Source: Burkholderia sp. TSV86
GTDB lineage: Bacteria; Pseudomonadota; Gammaproteobacteria; Burkholderiales; Burkholderiaceae
DNA length: 64,000 nucleotides
Assembly: GCF_001522865.1 (NCBI RefSeq)
Contig: NZ_LOWB01000073.1
Coordinates: forward strand, 30,537 to 94,536
Direction: 5' to 3'
The position numbers and the translations under genes were made by a program. Shown here piece by piece: positions 46,758-56,430 of the stretch. Numbering within the stretch: position 1 is the stretch's first letter; every line of letters starts with the position of its first letter. The notes under the pieces are model-generated. The model did not search any database, had not been told where the DNA came from, and saw only the letters and a list, made by a program, of their open reading frames with translations.

Positions 46758-47543
46758 GTGAGCGACCCCCAGCGCAATCCGGACGAAGCGCCGGAAGAAT
46801 CCTTCATCTCCCATCTCGTCGAACTGCGTGACCGCATCATCCGTGCAGGCGCGGCCGTGATCGTCGTGTTCCTCGGGCTCGTCTATTGGGCGCCCGATAT
46901 TTTCCGGCTGCTCGCGCGGCCGTTGATGGAGAACTTGCCGAAAGGCGGCAAGATGATCGTCACCGACGTCACCGGCTCGTTCTTCGTGCCAATGAAGGTG
47001 ACGATGCTCGTCGCACTCGTGATTGCGTTGCCCGTCGTGCTGTACCAGATCTGGGCGTTCGTCGCGCCGGGCCTTTACCAGCACGAGAAGAAGCTTGTCA
47101 CGCCGCTCGTCGGCAGCAGCTACGTGCTGTTTCTCTGTGGGATGGCGTTTGCGTATTTCGTCGTGTTCCCGACGATTTTCCGCGTGATGGCACATTACAA
47201 CGCGCCGCTCGGCGCCGAAATGTCGACCGACATCGACAATTACCTGAGTTTCGTACTCGGCATGTTCGTCGCGTTCGGCGTGACGTTTGAAGTGCCGGTC
47301 GTCGTCGTGCTGCTCGTGCGGATGGGCGTGCTGAGCGTGAAGAAGCTCAAGGAGATCCGGCCGTATGTGATTGTCGGCGCGTTCGTCGTCGCGGCGGTCG
47401 TTACGCCGCCCGACGTATTCTCGCAACTGATGCTCGCGCTGCCGCTCGTTCTGCTCTACGAAGCGGGAATCATCGCCGCGCGCCTGTTCGTGAGCGCGCC
47501 CAAGGCGAAAGAAGAAGACGAGGGAACGCCGGCGGCGGGTTGA
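46758..47543 (+). CDS. tatC: Sec-independent translocase protein TatC
   Basis: 261 residues, six transmembrane helices. It begins with the conserved cytoplasmic segment FISHLVELRDRIIRAG and has IWAFVAPGLYQHEKK, the receptor site for the RR motif. GTG 46758 is the start. The Rieske protein of petA downstream carries an RR signal and is a likely client. Confidence 0.95.
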   Translation: MSDPQRNPDEAPEESFISHLVELRDRIIRAGAAVIVVFLGLVYWAPDIFRLLARPLMENLPKGGKMIVTDVTGSFFVPMKVTMLVALVIALPVVLYQIWAFVAPGLYQHEKKLVTPLVGSSYVLFLCGMAFAYFVVFPTIFRVMAHYNAPLGAEMSTDIDNYLSFVLGMFVAFGVTFEVPVVVVLLVRMGVLSVKKLKEIRPYVIVGAFVVAAVVTPPDVFSQLMLALPLVLLYEAGIIAARLFVSAPKAKEEDEGTPAAG

Positions 47544-47707
47544 ACGACCGGCGCGTGGCGGTTTGCCGGATCTTCTTCAGCATGTCGCGCGCGGTTCCGG
47601 TGGCCTGCGTGAAGTCATGGGGCAACCCGTTCGACGCCGGATCGTCCCGCAGGATGCCGCCTGGCGCCGAATTATCGGGCGGAGCCGAGCGCCGCTGCGC
47701 GCGGCCC

Positions 47708-48913
47708 TTACTCCTGCTCGTCGCCTTGGTCGTCCATTGCCTGCTTCGGCGGCGGCGGCCGCTTGCCGATCACCACCGTCACGTCGAACTCCTTGCCCTT
47801 GCGCACCACGTGCACCTTCGTCGGCGTGCCCGGCTTGATCTGCGCGACGACGTTCAAGAGCTTCGTCGTGTCGGTGATCGGCTCGCTCTCGATCGACATC
47901 AGGATGTCGCCCGGCTTGATGCCCGCCTTGTCCGCCGGGCCACCTTGCAGCACACCCGCGACGATCGCCCCCGATTTCTGCGACAGATTGAACGAATCGG
48001 CGATTTCGGGCGTCACGTCCTGCGGCTCGACGCCGATCCAACCTCGCGTGACGGTACCCGTCGTGATGATGCTTTCGAGCACGTTGCGCGCGGTCGATAC
48101 GGGAATCGCGAAGCCGATGCCGAGCGAGCCTCCCGAGCGCGAGTAGATTGCCGTGTTGATGCCGAGCAGGTTGCCGTTCACGTCGATGAGCGCGCCGCCC
48201 GAATTACCTGGATTGATCGCCGCGTCGGTCTGGATGAAGTTCTCGAACGTGTTGATGCCGAGATGGTTGCGCCCGAGCGCGCTGATGATTCCCATCGTCA
48301 CCGTCTGGCCGACGCCGAACGGGTTGCCGATTGCCAGCACGACGTCGCCGACCCGCGATTGATCCGAGCGGCCGAGCGTGATCGTCGGCAGGTTCGGTGT
48401 GCTGATCTTCAGCACCGCGAGATCGGTTTCCGGATCGCTGCCGATCACTTTCGCGGTTGCGGTGCGGCCATCGGCGAGCGCGACCTCGATTTGGTCCGCG
48501 CCGTCGACGACGTGCTGGTTCGTTAGAATGTAACCCTCCGCGCTTACGATGACGCCCGATCCCAGGTTCGCCGCCGGTTCTTCCTGCTGCTTGCGCGCGT
48601 TGCGGTCGCCGAAGAAATAGCGGAAGAGCGGATCCTTCGCGCGAGGATCGGACGGCAGCGTGCCGTCCTTGCTGGAAAATACGTTGACGACCGCGGGCAT
48701 CGCCTTCTGTGCGGCGTCCGCATACGACGCTTGCGCAGGCGCGCCGCCCACGCCGGGCGCCACTTCCCGCAGCGCGACGATCGGCGACGCGAGCTGCTTG
48801 CCGAGTTGTCCCTGCCGTTGCAGCCACTGCGGCTTGAGCGTCGCGACGATGAACATCAGTGCGAGCAGCACCGTCACCGCTTGGGCGAAGAACAGCCAGA
48901 AGCGTCTAAGCAT
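47708..48913 (-). CDS. DegS/DegQ-type periplasmic serine protease with one PDZ domain
   Basis: 401 residues. An N-terminal transmembrane anchor (about 6-25) is followed by a trypsin-like domain with His134 ([10 protein letters not shown]), Asp164 (ETDLAVLKI) and Ser238 (GNSGGALID). One PDZ domain follows (about 290-380). A single PDZ plus uncleaved anchor resembles DegS, the site-1 protease of sigmaE activation; a soluble DegQ/AlgW role is also possible. The tail is basic and Pro/Lys-rich. It is divergent from the Nif3-like gene, with only 21 bp between their starts. Confidence 0.9.
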   Translation of the reverse strand: MLRRFWLFFAQAVTVLLALMFIVATLKPQWLQRQGQLGKQLASPIVALREVAPGVGGAPAQASYADAAQKAMPAVVNVFSSKDGTLPSDPRAKDPLFRYFFGDRNARKQQEEPAANLGSGVIVSAEGYILTNQHVVDGADQIEVALADGRTATAKVIGSDPETDLAVLKISTPNLPTITLGRSDQSRVGDVVLAIGNPFGVGQTVTMGIISALGRNHLGINTFENFIQTDAAINPGNSGGALIDVNGNLLGINTAIYSRSGGSLGIGFAIPVSTARNVLESIITTGTVTRGWIGVEPQDVTPEIADSFNLSQKSGAIVAGVLQGGPADKAGIKPGDILMSIESEPITDTTKLLNVVAQIKPGTPTKVHVVRKGKEFDVTVVIGKRPPPPKQAMDDQGDEQE

Positions 48914-48934
48914 TTGAAGATATTAGAGGTTTAT

Positions 48935-49681
48935 ATGGATCGGATCGAACTTGAATTGTACTTGAACAATACCCTCGAAACGTCGCGGTTCAAGGATTAC
49001 AGCCCGAACGGTCTTCAGGTGGAAGGCCGGCGAAAGATTGAAAAGATCGCGACCGGCGTGACAGCCTCGCTCGCGTTTATCGATCGCGCGCTCGAATGGG
49101 GCGCCGATGCGGTCCTCGTCCATCACGGCTATTTCTGGCGCAACGAGGCGCCGCAGATCACCGGGCGCAAGCAGCAGCGCCTGAAGCGCCTGCTTGCGAA
49201 CGACCTGAATCTGTTCGCGTACCACCTGCCGCTTGACGCGCATCCGGAACTCGGCAACAACGCGCAGTTGGGCGAGCGCTTGGGCCTGATCGGCGATAGC
49301 CGTTTCGGCGACCAGGATCTCGGCTGGATGGCGACGCTGCCGATGCCGGTTACGCTCGAGCATTTCGCGGCGAAGGTCGAGAACACGCTTGGGCGCGCGC
49401 CGCTCGTGCTTGGCGAAGCGGACCAGCCGCTGCGCCGCGTCGCGTGGTGCACGGGCGGCGCGCAAAGTTATTTCGACGCGGCGATCGATGCGGGCGCCGA
49501 TGTGTTTCTGACAGGCGAGGCGTCCGAATTCGTCACGCACGTGTCGGCGGAAAGCGGCGTCGCGTTCGTTGCGGCAGGGCACCATGCGACCGAACGATTC
49601 GGTATTCAGGCGCTTGGCCGCCATTTATCCGAGCGATTCGATCTCGAGCATGTTTTTATCGATATTCACAATCCGGTTTAA
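48935..49681 (+). CDS. Nif3/YbgI-like dinuclear metal-binding protein
   Basis: 248 residues. Metal ligands appear in [24 protein letters not shown] and GHHATERFG. The family (GTP cyclohydrolase I type 2/Nif3) is conserved but its reaction is not settled. AGAGGT (48925-48930) precedes ATG 48935. The last codons are followed by a 218 nt spacer before petA. Confidence 0.9.
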   Translation: MDRIELELYLNNTLETSRFKDYSPNGLQVEGRRKIEKIATGVTASLAFIDRALEWGADAVLVHHGYFWRNEAPQITGRKQQRLKRLLANDLNLFAYHLPLDAHPELGNNAQLGERLGLIGDSRFGDQDLGWMATLPMPVTLEHFAAKVENTLGRAPLVLGEADQPLRRVAWCTGGAQSYFDAAIDAGADVFLTGEASEFVTHVSAESGVAFVAAGHHATERFGIQALGRHLSERFDLEHVFIDIHNPV

Positions 49682-49899
49682 TTCGGTAAATTGATGCGCC
49701 GCATCTAAATGGAAATGGATGCGGTAACGTTCAAAGGCTTATCGGGCGGTGCTTGCCGATAGTTCGGGGAAACCCTTGATTAATAATCGAGTCCGGAGAG
49801 ATTTCGCATTCGGCTCTTGTAAATGACGACTCCATTCGAGCAAACTAGCGGCGGTACGAAATGCCGTGACGGAAATCCAACTCAGAATTGGGGCGTGTA

Positions 49900-50520
49900 A
49901 TGCGAGACAAGGAAGAGGAGCACGTCGATAGCAATCGCCGGACCTGGCTGATTTCGACATCGGTGGCAGGCGGCGTCGGTGGCGTCGCCGCCGTCATACC
50001 TTTTGCGGCGTCGCTCGCGCCGTCCACCAAGGCGAAGGCGGCCGGCGCGCCGGTCGAAGTCGACATCAGCGCGCTGAAGCCCGGCGAGATGCTGACCGTC
50101 GCGTGGCGCGGCAAGCCGGTCTGGGTGCTGAACCGCACCGACGCGATGCTTGCCGACGTTCCGAAGGCGGACAAGGAGGTTGCCGATCCGCTGTCGAAAT
50201 CCCCGTATTCGATGCCGCTGCCCGCGTATTGCGCGAACGAATACCGGTCGCGCGCCGAGCACAAGAACATCCTGGTCGTGATGGCGGTGTGCACGCACCT
50301 CGGCTGCACGCCGAGCCAGCGTTTCACGCCGGGGCCGCAGCCCAACTTGCCCGACGATTGGCCGGGTGGTTTCCTATGCCCGTGCCATGGTTCGACATAC
50401 GATCTCGCCGGCCGCGTCTTCAAGAACAAGCCGGCGCCGCAGAATCTGGACGTCCCGCCATACATGTTCACGTCGGCCACCACGCTCGTGATCGGCAAGG
50501 ACGAGAAAGGAGAGGCGTAA
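49900..50520 (+). CDS. petA: Ubiquinol-cytochrome c reductase, Rieske iron-sulfur subunit
   Basis: 206 residues. It has an N-terminal RRTWLIST twin-arginine-like signal (13-20) with a membrane helix, and a short Ala-rich hinge. The 2Fe-2S ligands are in CTHLGC (Cys131, His133) and CPCHGS (Cys160, His163), with Cys136 and Cys162 forming the disulfide. It carries electrons from ubiquinol to cytochrome c1. ATG 49900 is preferred to TTG 49888. It abuts petB directly (stop then ATG). Confidence 0.95.
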   Translation: MRDKEEEHVDSNRRTWLISTSVAGGVGGVAAVIPFAASLAPSTKAKAAGAPVEVDISALKPGEMLTVAWRGKPVWVLNRTDAMLADVPKADKEVADPLSKSPYSMPLPAYCANEYRSRAEHKNILVVMAVCTHLGCTPSQRFTPGPQPNLPDDWPGGFLCPCHGSTYDLAGRVFKNKPAPQNLDVPPYMFTSATTLVIGKDEKGEA

Positions 50521-51903
50521 ATGGCGACCGATAACAAAGAGATCTCCACGACAGGCTTGCTAGGCTGGGTCGACCAGCGCTTTCCCCTTACTTCCACCTG
50601 GAAAAAGCACGTTTCCGAGTATTACGCGCCGAAGAACTTCAACGTCTGGTATTTCTTCGGCTCGCTCGCGCTGCTCGTGCTCGTCAACCAGATCGTCACC
50701 GGCATCTTCCTGACGATGAACTACAAGCCCGACTCGACACTCGCGTTCGCGTCGGTCGAGTACATCATGCGCGAGGTGCCTTGGGGCTGGCTGATTCGCT
50801 ACATGCATTCGACGGGCGCGTCGATGTTCTTCGTCGTCGTCTATCTGCACATGTTCCGCGGCCTTTTGTACGGCTCGTACCGCAAGCCGCGCGAACTCGT
50901 GTGGATCTTCGGTTGCGCGATTTTCTTATGCCTGATGGCCGAGGCATTCTTCGGCTATCTGCTGCCGTGGGGGCAGATGTCGTACTGGGGGGCGCAGGTG
51001 ATCGTGAACCTGTTCTCCGCGATCCCGTTTGTCGGCCCGGACTTGTCGCTGTGGATTCGCGGCGATTACGTGGTGTCCGACGTCACGCTGAACCGCTTCT
51101 TCGCGTTTCACGTGATCGCGATTCCGCTCGTGCTCGTGGGGCTTGTCGTCGCGCACCTGGTTGCCCTGCACGAAGTCGGATCGAACAATCCGGACGGTAT
51201 CGAGATCAAGGCGAAGAAGGACGAGAACGGCATTCCGCTCGACGGCATCCCGTTCCATCCGTACTACTCGGTGCACGACTTCTTCGGCGTCTGCGTGTTC
51301 CTGATGGTGTTCGCGCTGATCGTGTTCTTCATGCCGGAGATGGGTGGCTATTTCCTCGAGGCGAACAATTTCGTGCCGGCGAATCCGTTGCAGACGCCGC
51401 CCGAAATCGCGCCCGTCTGGTACTTCACCGCGTTCTACGCGATGCTGCGCGCGACCACCGACCCGTTCAAGATCGTGCTGATGATCGTCGTCGCGCTGCT
51501 CGGGCTGCTCGCGCTCATTCGCGCGCGCGGCAAGGGGAAGATCGCGCTGCCGGTGCTGGCCGCCGCGCTCGTCGCCTTCATGTATGCGACCGAATCGAAG
51601 TTCTGGGGCGTCGTCGTGATGGGCTCGGCCGTCGTCACGCTGTTCTTTCTGCCGTGGCTCGACAGGAGTCCGGTGAAGTCGATCCGCTACCGGCCGTTCT
51701 TCCACAAGGTGTTCTTCGGGATCTTCGTCGCTGCGTTCCTGACGCTCGCGTTCCTCGGCACGCGGCCGCCTTCGCCCGCCGCGACGCTGATCGCGCAGAT
51801 TTGCGCGCTCGTCTACTTCGCGTTTTTCCTCGGCATGCCGTTCTGGACGCCGCTGGGCAGGTTCAAGCAGCCGCCTGAACGCGTGCGGTTCAAACCCCAT
51901 TGA
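50521..51903 (+). CDS. petB: Ubiquinol-cytochrome c reductase, cytochrome b subunit
   Basis: 460 residues, eight transmembrane helices. It is the full-length bc1 type (not split b6/subunit IV). Haem-ligand histidines lie in RYMHSTGASMFF and AFHVIAIP...AHLVALHEVG; the Qo motif PEMG appears in FFMPEMGGYF and GYLLPWGQMSYWGA is conserved. It spans the inner membrane and holds haems bL and bH. Confidence 0.97.
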   Translation: MATDNKEISTTGLLGWVDQRFPLTSTWKKHVSEYYAPKNFNVWYFFGSLALLVLVNQIVTGIFLTMNYKPDSTLAFASVEYIMREVPWGWLIRYMHSTGASMFFVVVYLHMFRGLLYGSYRKPRELVWIFGCAIFLCLMAEAFFGYLLPWGQMSYWGAQVIVNLFSAIPFVGPDLSLWIRGDYVVSDVTLNRFFAFHVIAIPLVLVGLVVAHLVALHEVGSNNPDGIEIKAKKDENGIPLDGIPFHPYYSVHDFFGVCVFLMVFALIVFFMPEMGGYFLEANNFVPANPLQTPPEIAPVWYFTAFYAMLRATTDPFKIVLMIVVALLGLLALIRARGKGKIALPVLAAALVAFMYATESKFWGVVVMGSAVVTLFFLPWLDRSPVKSIRYRPFFHKVFFGIFVAAFLTLAFLGTRPPSPAATLIAQICALVYFAFFLGMPFWTPLGRFKQPPERVRFKPH

Positions 51904-51927
51904 TCGTCGCGAGCGAGGAGAATTCGT

Positions 51928-52686
51928 ATGAAGAAATTGCTTTTGACGCTCGCAATGTTTACTGTGGCGGTATGTCTGCTGTCGAGTGCACCCGCGCGGG
52001 CCGACGAGGGCGGATTTCCGCTCGACCGGGCTCCCGATAACGTGGAGAATCTCGTCTCCCTGCAACATGGCGCGCAATTGTTCGTGAACTATTGCCTGAA
52101 TTGCCATAGTGCAAACCTGATGCGCTATAACCGGCTGACGGATCTCGGCATCTCGCAAAAGGAGATCGAGGCGAATCTGCTGTTTACGACCGATAAGGTC
52201 GGCAACACGATGAGCGTCGCGATGCGGCCGGACGATGCGAAGAACTGGCTCGGCGTCGCGCCGCCCGATCTGTCCGTCGAAGCGCGTGCGCGCGGCCGCG
52301 ATTGGCTATACACGTATCTGCGCAGTTTCTACCGCGACGATACGCGGCCGACCGGCTGGAACAACGCGGTGTTCGCGAATGTCGGGATGCCGCACGTGTT
52401 GTGGCAGCTTCAGGGGCAGCGCGTTGCGAAATTCGAGGAAAAGACGGACGACGAAACGGGCGAGAAGGTGCGCAAGCTTGTCGGATTCCAGCAGGTGACG
52501 CCGGGCACGTTGTCGCCGGTGGATTACGACACCGCCGTTGGCGATCTGGTCGCGTATCTGAGCTGGATGTCCGAGCCCGAGCAACAGACCCGCAAGCGCC
52601 TCGGCGTATGGGTGCTGCTGTTCCTCGGCGTCTTGACCTTCCTTGCATGGCGGCTCAATGCCGCCTATTGGAAAGATATTAAGTAA
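51928..52686 (+). CDS. petC: Ubiquinol-cytochrome c reductase, cytochrome c1 subunit
   Basis: 252 residues. It has a Sec signal peptide (about 1-25), covalent haem motif CLNCH (Cys56, Cys59, His60), and the distal Met probably in NVGMPHVLW. The C-terminal anchor helix is VWVLLFLGVLTFLAWRL. It passes electrons to soluble cytochrome c. It is the last gene of petABC. Confidence 0.95.
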   Translation: MKKLLLTLAMFTVAVCLLSSAPARADEGGFPLDRAPDNVENLVSLQHGAQLFVNYCLNCHSANLMRYNRLTDLGISQKEIEANLLFTTDKVGNTMSVAMRPDDAKNWLGVAPPDLSVEARARGRDWLYTYLRSFYRDDTRPTGWNNAVFANVGMPHVLWQLQGQRVAKFEEKTDDETGEKVRKLVGFQQVTPGTLSPVDYDTAVGDLVAYLSWMSEPEQQTRKRLGVWVLLFLGVLTFLAWRLNAAYWKDIK

Positions 52687-52718
52687 TCACGCTTTGACCG
52701 GCGTGGGGCCAGTGCAAC

Positions 52719-52742
52719 GAAGAGCCAACGGGACGGCTCTTC
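52719..52742 (+). terminator. Hairpin between petC and sspA (weak terminator)
   Basis: GAAGAGCC and GGCTCTTC form a perfect 8-bp stem with an 8-nt loop. The following sequence has only two Ts, so read-through into sspA is likely. Confidence 0.35.
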
Positions 52743-52778
52743 CGAGCGCTGGCCTTCGGTTTTTGAGGAAACGCAAAC

Positions 52779-53390
52779 ATGATGGTTCTGTATTCCGGTA
52801 CGACTTGTCCGTTCTCCCAGCGTTGCCGGCTGGTGCTGTTCGAAAAGGGCATGGATTTCGAGATTCGCGACGTCGACTTGTTCAACAAGCCGGAAGATAT
52901 CGCCGTGATGAATCCATACGGACAGGTGCCGATTCTCGTCGAGCGGGATCTGATTCTGTACGAATCGAACATCATCAATGAGTACATCGACGAGCGCTTC
53001 CCGCATCCGCAACTGATGCCGGCCGATCCGGTTCAGCGCGCACGCGCGCGCCTGTTCCTGCTTAATTTCGAGAAGGAATTGTTCGTGCATGTGAGCACGC
53101 TCGAGAACGAGAAGGGCAAGGCAGCGGAGAAGAACCACGAGAAGGCGCGCCTTGCGATCCGCGATCGGTTGACGCAGCTCGCACCGATCTTCCTGAAGAA
53201 CAAGTACATGCTAGGCGAAGAGTTCTCGATGCTCGACGTTGCGATCGCGCCGTTGCTTTGGCGTCTCGATCACTACGGAATCGAGCTGTCGAAGAATGCG
53301 GCGCCATTGATGAAGTACGCGGAGCGGATCTTCAGCCGTCCTGCATATATCGAAGCGCTGACGCCGTCCGAAAAGGTCATGCGTCGTTAA
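52779..53390 (+). CDS. sspA: Stringent starvation protein A (GST-like, RNA polymerase-associated)
   Basis: 203 residues. GST-fold with MVLYSGTTCPFSQRCRLVLFEKGMDF and YGQVPILVERDLILYESNIINEYID. SspA proteins bind RNA polymerase and alter gene expression in stress; the classical GST catalytic residue is not expected. An sspA-sspB pair downstream of petABC is the conserved beta/gamma-proteobacterial order. Confidence 0.93.
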   Translation: MMVLYSGTTCPFSQRCRLVLFEKGMDFEIRDVDLFNKPEDIAVMNPYGQVPILVERDLILYESNIINEYIDERFPHPQLMPADPVQRARARLFLLNFEKELFVHVSTLENEKGKAAEKNHEKARLAIRDRLTQLAPIFLKNKYMLGEEFSMLDVAIAPLLWRLDHYGIELSKNAAPLMKYAERIFSRPAYIEALTPSEKVMRR

Positions 53391-53453
53391 GTTGGGTGAT
53401 TGGGAGGCGGATGCGGCAGGTTGTCGCCTGTTCGCTTCCATTCGAGGATGGCG

Positions 53454-53987
53454 ATGCAAGAAATTTCCACGAAGCCTTATTTGCTGCGCGCGCTGTACGA
53501 ATGGTGCACGGATAACGGTTATACGCCGCACATCGCGGTGCGGGTCGACAAGGCGACGCGCGTGCCGCGTCAGTTCGTGCGTGACGGCGAGATCGTATTG
53601 AACATCAGCTTCGAGGCGACGAGCCAGTTGCAGATGGGCAACGAATGGATCGAATTTACCGCGCGGTTCTCCGGCAAGGCGCACAAGATCGAGGTGCCGA
53701 TTGCCAACGTGCTCGCGATTTATGCGCGCGAGAATGGGCAGGGAATGGCGTTCCAGGTCGATGTCGCGGCGGAGTTGGGCGAAGACGAGGCAAGCGTGGT
53801 GGATGACGCCGGCCAGAGTGACGGGCACGGCGCAGTATCCGAGAATGCGGTGGAGGGAGCAGCTTCCGCCGAACCGGCGGTGAGGCCGGTGGCCGACGAC
53901 AGTCCTGACGGCGCCGGGGATCCGCCGATGTCCGACAGTGACGGCGCGAATAAAGGCGGACGGCCGCGCCTCAAGATCGTGAAATGA
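53454..53987 (+). CDS. sspB: ClpXP adaptor SspB
   Basis: 177 residues. The N-terminal substrate-binding domain (STKPYLLRALYEWCTDNGYTPHI, VNISFEATSQL-like) recognises ssrA tags. A long acidic Ala/Asp-rich linker (about 105-165) leads to the C-terminal ClpX-binding tail GGRPRLKIVK. ATG 53454 was chosen because GAGG at 53444-53447 is well placed; ATG 53448 would add two residues. Confidence 0.94.
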   Translation: MQEISTKPYLLRALYEWCTDNGYTPHIAVRVDKATRVPRQFVRDGEIVLNISFEATSQLQMGNEWIEFTARFSGKAHKIEVPIANVLAIYARENGQGMAFQVDVAAELGEDEASVVDDAGQSDGHGAVSENAVEGAASAEPAVRPVADDSPDGAGDPPMSDSDGANKGGRPRLKIVK

Positions 53988-53989
53988 GG

Positions 53990-53995
53990 TAGAAT
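53990..53995 (+). promoter_or_regulatory. Possible -10 element of the tRNA-Thr gene (TAGAAT)
   Basis: TAGAAT lies 11 nt before the mature tRNA 5' end, right after the sspB stop. No clear -35 was seen. Confidence 0.35.
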
Positions 53996-54006
53996 CGTCA
54001 GTCTTC

Positions 54007-54082
<76 letters not shown>

Positions 54083-54089
54083 TATAAAT

Positions 54090-54130
54090 CAAGGGGTTAC
54101 GAGAATTTCTCGTGACCCCTTGATGCTTTT
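54090..54130 (+). terminator. Terminator downstream of tRNA-Thr
   Basis: CAAGGGGT-T-ACGAGA and TCTCGT-G-ACCCCTTG form a 15-bp stem with one T-G wobble and an ATT loop (54090-54122), followed by ATGCTTTTT. It separates the tRNA from the integrase. Confidence 0.8.
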
Positions 54131-54179
54131 TAGGCCCTCCCGGTACAGTATTGGTACACTGCGCCGTCAGAAGGGCATC

Positions 54180-55226
54180 ATGGCCGTCATCCAAAAACGA
54201 GATTCAGGCAACTGGAAGGCGATCGTTCGCAAGAACGGTTGGCCGACCACGATCAAGACTTTCCGCACCAAACGCGATGCCGAGGATTGGGCTCGCCGGA
54301 CCGAGGATGAGATGGTTCGGGGTGTCTACCTGTCGCGTGCACCCTCCGAAAAGCTCACGGTGTCGGCCGCGCTGAAGCGGTACATGGAGGAGGTGTCGAT
54401 TACCAAGAAGGCCACCACGCAGCGCAGCGAGCGCTTTACCTCGCAGCATTTGGCCGCGTTCTTCGGGAAGTATTCGATGGCCGCCGTCAGTGCCGAGCTC
54501 GTCGCGAAGTATCGCGACGAACGATTGGTGGCCGGCAAATCGAACAACACCGTGCGCATCGAGCTGGCGATGCTCGGGCATCTGTTCCGGGTTGCGATTC
54601 AGGAGTGGGGGATCGGCCTGACGTTCAATCCAGTCGCCAACATCCGAAAGCCTAGTCCCGGCGCTGGCCGGGATCGACGCTTGACGCCAGAAGAGCAGCA
54701 ACGGCTCTTCACGACCGCCGATGCCCATAGCAATCCGATGCTCGGATGGATCGTGCGGCTGGCCGTCGAAACCGGCATGCGCTCATCGGAGATCACGGGC
54801 CTGCGCCGCTCGCAAATCGATCTGAACCGCCGGGTCGTTACCCTCAAGGACACCAAGAACGGCAGCGCGCGCTTGGTTCCGCTGACGCGTGTGGCGGTCG
54901 AAATCCTGCGCTCGGCGCTGGACAATCCTATCCGACCGATTGACGTTGATCTCGTGTTCTTCGGGGAGCCGGGGCGAGACGGAAAGCGCAAGCCCTACGT
55001 GTTTCAGAAGCTCTGGGCGAGCATCGTGCAGACAGTTGGCTTAGCTGACTTGCATTTCCACGATCTACGCCACGAGGCCGTGAGTCGGCTGGTCGAAGCC
55101 GGTTTGAGCGACCAGGAGGTTGCTTCGATCAGCGGCCACAAGTCGATGCAGATGCTAAAGCGATATACACATCTTCGCGCCGAGGATCTTGTTGAGAAGC
55201 TGGATCGGGTTCAGCGGCAAGCATAG
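54180..55226 (+). CDS. Tyrosine-type site-specific integrase
   Basis: 348 residues. The N-terminal SAM-like arm/core-binding domain (about 1-160) is followed by the catalytic domain. Catalytic residues are Arg201 (TGMRSSEITGL), His294 and Arg297 (HDLRHEAV), a His in SGHKSM, and Tyr329 (KRYTH). ATG 54180 (MAVIQKRDSGN) was chosen; an in-frame ATG at 54120 lies inside the tRNA terminator. It presumably catalysed insertion at the tRNA-Thr 3' end 98 nt upstream. Confidence 0.92.
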   Translation: MAVIQKRDSGNWKAIVRKNGWPTTIKTFRTKRDAEDWARRTEDEMVRGVYLSRAPSEKLTVSAALKRYMEEVSITKKATTQRSERFTSQHLAAFFGKYSMAAVSAELVAKYRDERLVAGKSNNTVRIELAMLGHLFRVAIQEWGIGLTFNPVANIRKPSPGAGRDRRLTPEEQQRLFTTADAHSNPMLGWIVRLAVETGMRSSEITGLRRSQIDLNRRVVTLKDTKNGSARLVPLTRVAVEILRSALDNPIRPIDVDLVFFGEPGRDGKRKPYVFQKLWASIVQTVGLADLHFHDLRHEAVSRLVEAGLSDQEVASISGHKSMQMLKRYTHLRAEDLVEKLDRVQRQA

Positions 55227-55762
55227 CCGGCTCCGATAAGAATAATAATGTTCTTATTCTTCTTATTATTTGGTGGGCATCGGTAAGGTCTTGCGTTAGC
55301 AGAACCAGCATTCTCGCATGCGAGAAAATCCGGTTCCCGGCGTCTAGCGTCGGGAGTGTCCCGCCTAAAGCGGAGGGCAGAGGGGACCCCTTTGGGGAAT
55401 TGGAAGCGTTGCTGCGCCGCGGGCTGTTGTCGCGCGGCTAGCGCGGCCGGCGGGATCGAGCAGCGGGTATGACCGCTGCGGATGTCGTCGTCGCATACCG
55501 GCCCGGCAGACCACCCTTCTGCAAGCCCATTTTTCTTTACGCACGTGTGATTGGCTCGATAGTGTTCAGTGCAGAGTTGGCTTGTTACAAACTGTTTCAA
55601 TTTTGATTATCGAGTGTGGGCTTGAGAATTGATTTTTAAAATCAATGAATTGCGGAATAACTGTTTACGAAATGTTTACTGTAATATTGACGGTCAACAC
55701 GTTTTAATGTAGGGCGATATTCCGTAATCTTCCGTTGCATACAGAAACGCGGAGTTATCCAA
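55227..55762. other. Gene-free spacer with operator-like inverted repeats
   Basis: 536 nt with no credible gene. The left part has alternative stems ATAAGAA/TTCTTAT and AATAATAA/TTATTATT just after the integrase. The right part is AT-rich and holds a palindrome, two TGTTTAC repeats 11 bp apart (55662, 55673), and TTGAC-G-GTCAA (55687-55697). It could be the replication/regulatory region of a plasmid-like replicon, since a HTH protein and a TrfA fragment follow. Confidence 0.5.
55628..55646. promoter_or_regulatory. Perfect inverted repeat ATTGATTT-TTA-AAATCAAT
   Basis: A 19-bp operator-like palindrome, 117 nt upstream of the small HTH gene. It may be that protein's own binding site. Confidence 0.45.
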
Positions 55763-55975
55763 GTGACTTCAACGGAAGAAAATATTATCCAGCGTTACGG
55801 AGCATTGCTGACACTTTCACAAGTGGCGGAGCTATTACATCGGAGTCCTGAGGGGCTTCGTGTAACCCTCACCCGCGACAACGACGTGTCTCGCAAGCTG
55901 CTGCCTGCAAGGGTCAAGATTGGCCGGCGAGTCCTGTTCAAAACGACCGCTGTTGCTCATTTGTTTGCGGAATAA
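55763..55975 (+). CDS. Small helix-turn-helix protein (excisionase/AlpA-like)
   Basis: 70 residues. The segment LTLSQVAELLHRSPEGLRVTL resembles the winged HTH of excisionase-type (MerR-like) proteins, with a basic C-terminus (RVKIGRRVLFKT). Proteins of this kind precede replication-initiator genes in some plasmids and act as excisionases in islands. GTG 55763 is the start. The assignment is by motif appearance only. Confidence 0.6.
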   Translation: MTSTEENIIQRYGALLTLSQVAELLHRSPEGLRVTLTRDNDVSRKLLPARVKIGRRVLFKTTAVAHLFAE

Positions 55976-55992
55976 GGCGGCCGAGCTACCCC

Positions 55993-56430
55993 ATGTCTAC
56001 GCCGCTACTGCTGCCTTTCCCGCGTGTGGTCGCTCGCGCAGCCGAGGCGCAATCGCGCCTTGAAGCACGGTGCGAGACGGTTGAACCGCAGCAGTTGTTT
56101 CTCCCTGGCCTCGATGAATTCATGCGGGCCATGCCGAATCACATCGCCCGCTCCAGTCTGTTCGCGCCGGTTGCTCGCGGGCGTAAGCGCATCCACAAGG
56201 ACACAGTTCTTGTCAGCCGTACCGACGCGGTCATCAAGTTCTGGGGTGAACAACTGGACGAGACCCAAGCAGACGTGTGGATGCAAGCCATGCACGAGGC
56301 AAGTCGCAGAGGCGACTGCAATGCGAACCGTGTTCGGAATCGACGGATCGGCGGCCGTCATCACAAACAGCAGCGAGCCGGCGAACGCGCCCATGACGAC
56401 GTTGGCGTCGACGCCGGGAAACAGCGATAG
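55993..56430 (+). pseudogene. Truncated TrfA-like plasmid replication initiator (5' fragment)
   Basis: Residues 45-103 match the style of IncP TrfA closely: MPNHIARSSLFAPVARGRK, then VLVSRTDAVIKFWGEQLDE and ADVWMQAMHEA. TrfA binds plasmid iterons and loads the replicative helicase. Homology stops at about 56310; the remaining codons read the antisense of a phage holin fragment. About two-thirds of the protein, including the DNA-binding winged helices, is missing. Confidence 0.72.

Noticed and set aside
55211..55600. 129-codon minus-strand frame in the spacer after the integrase
   Set aside because: No domain, odd composition (poly-Asn/Lys tail from AT repeats), no SD.
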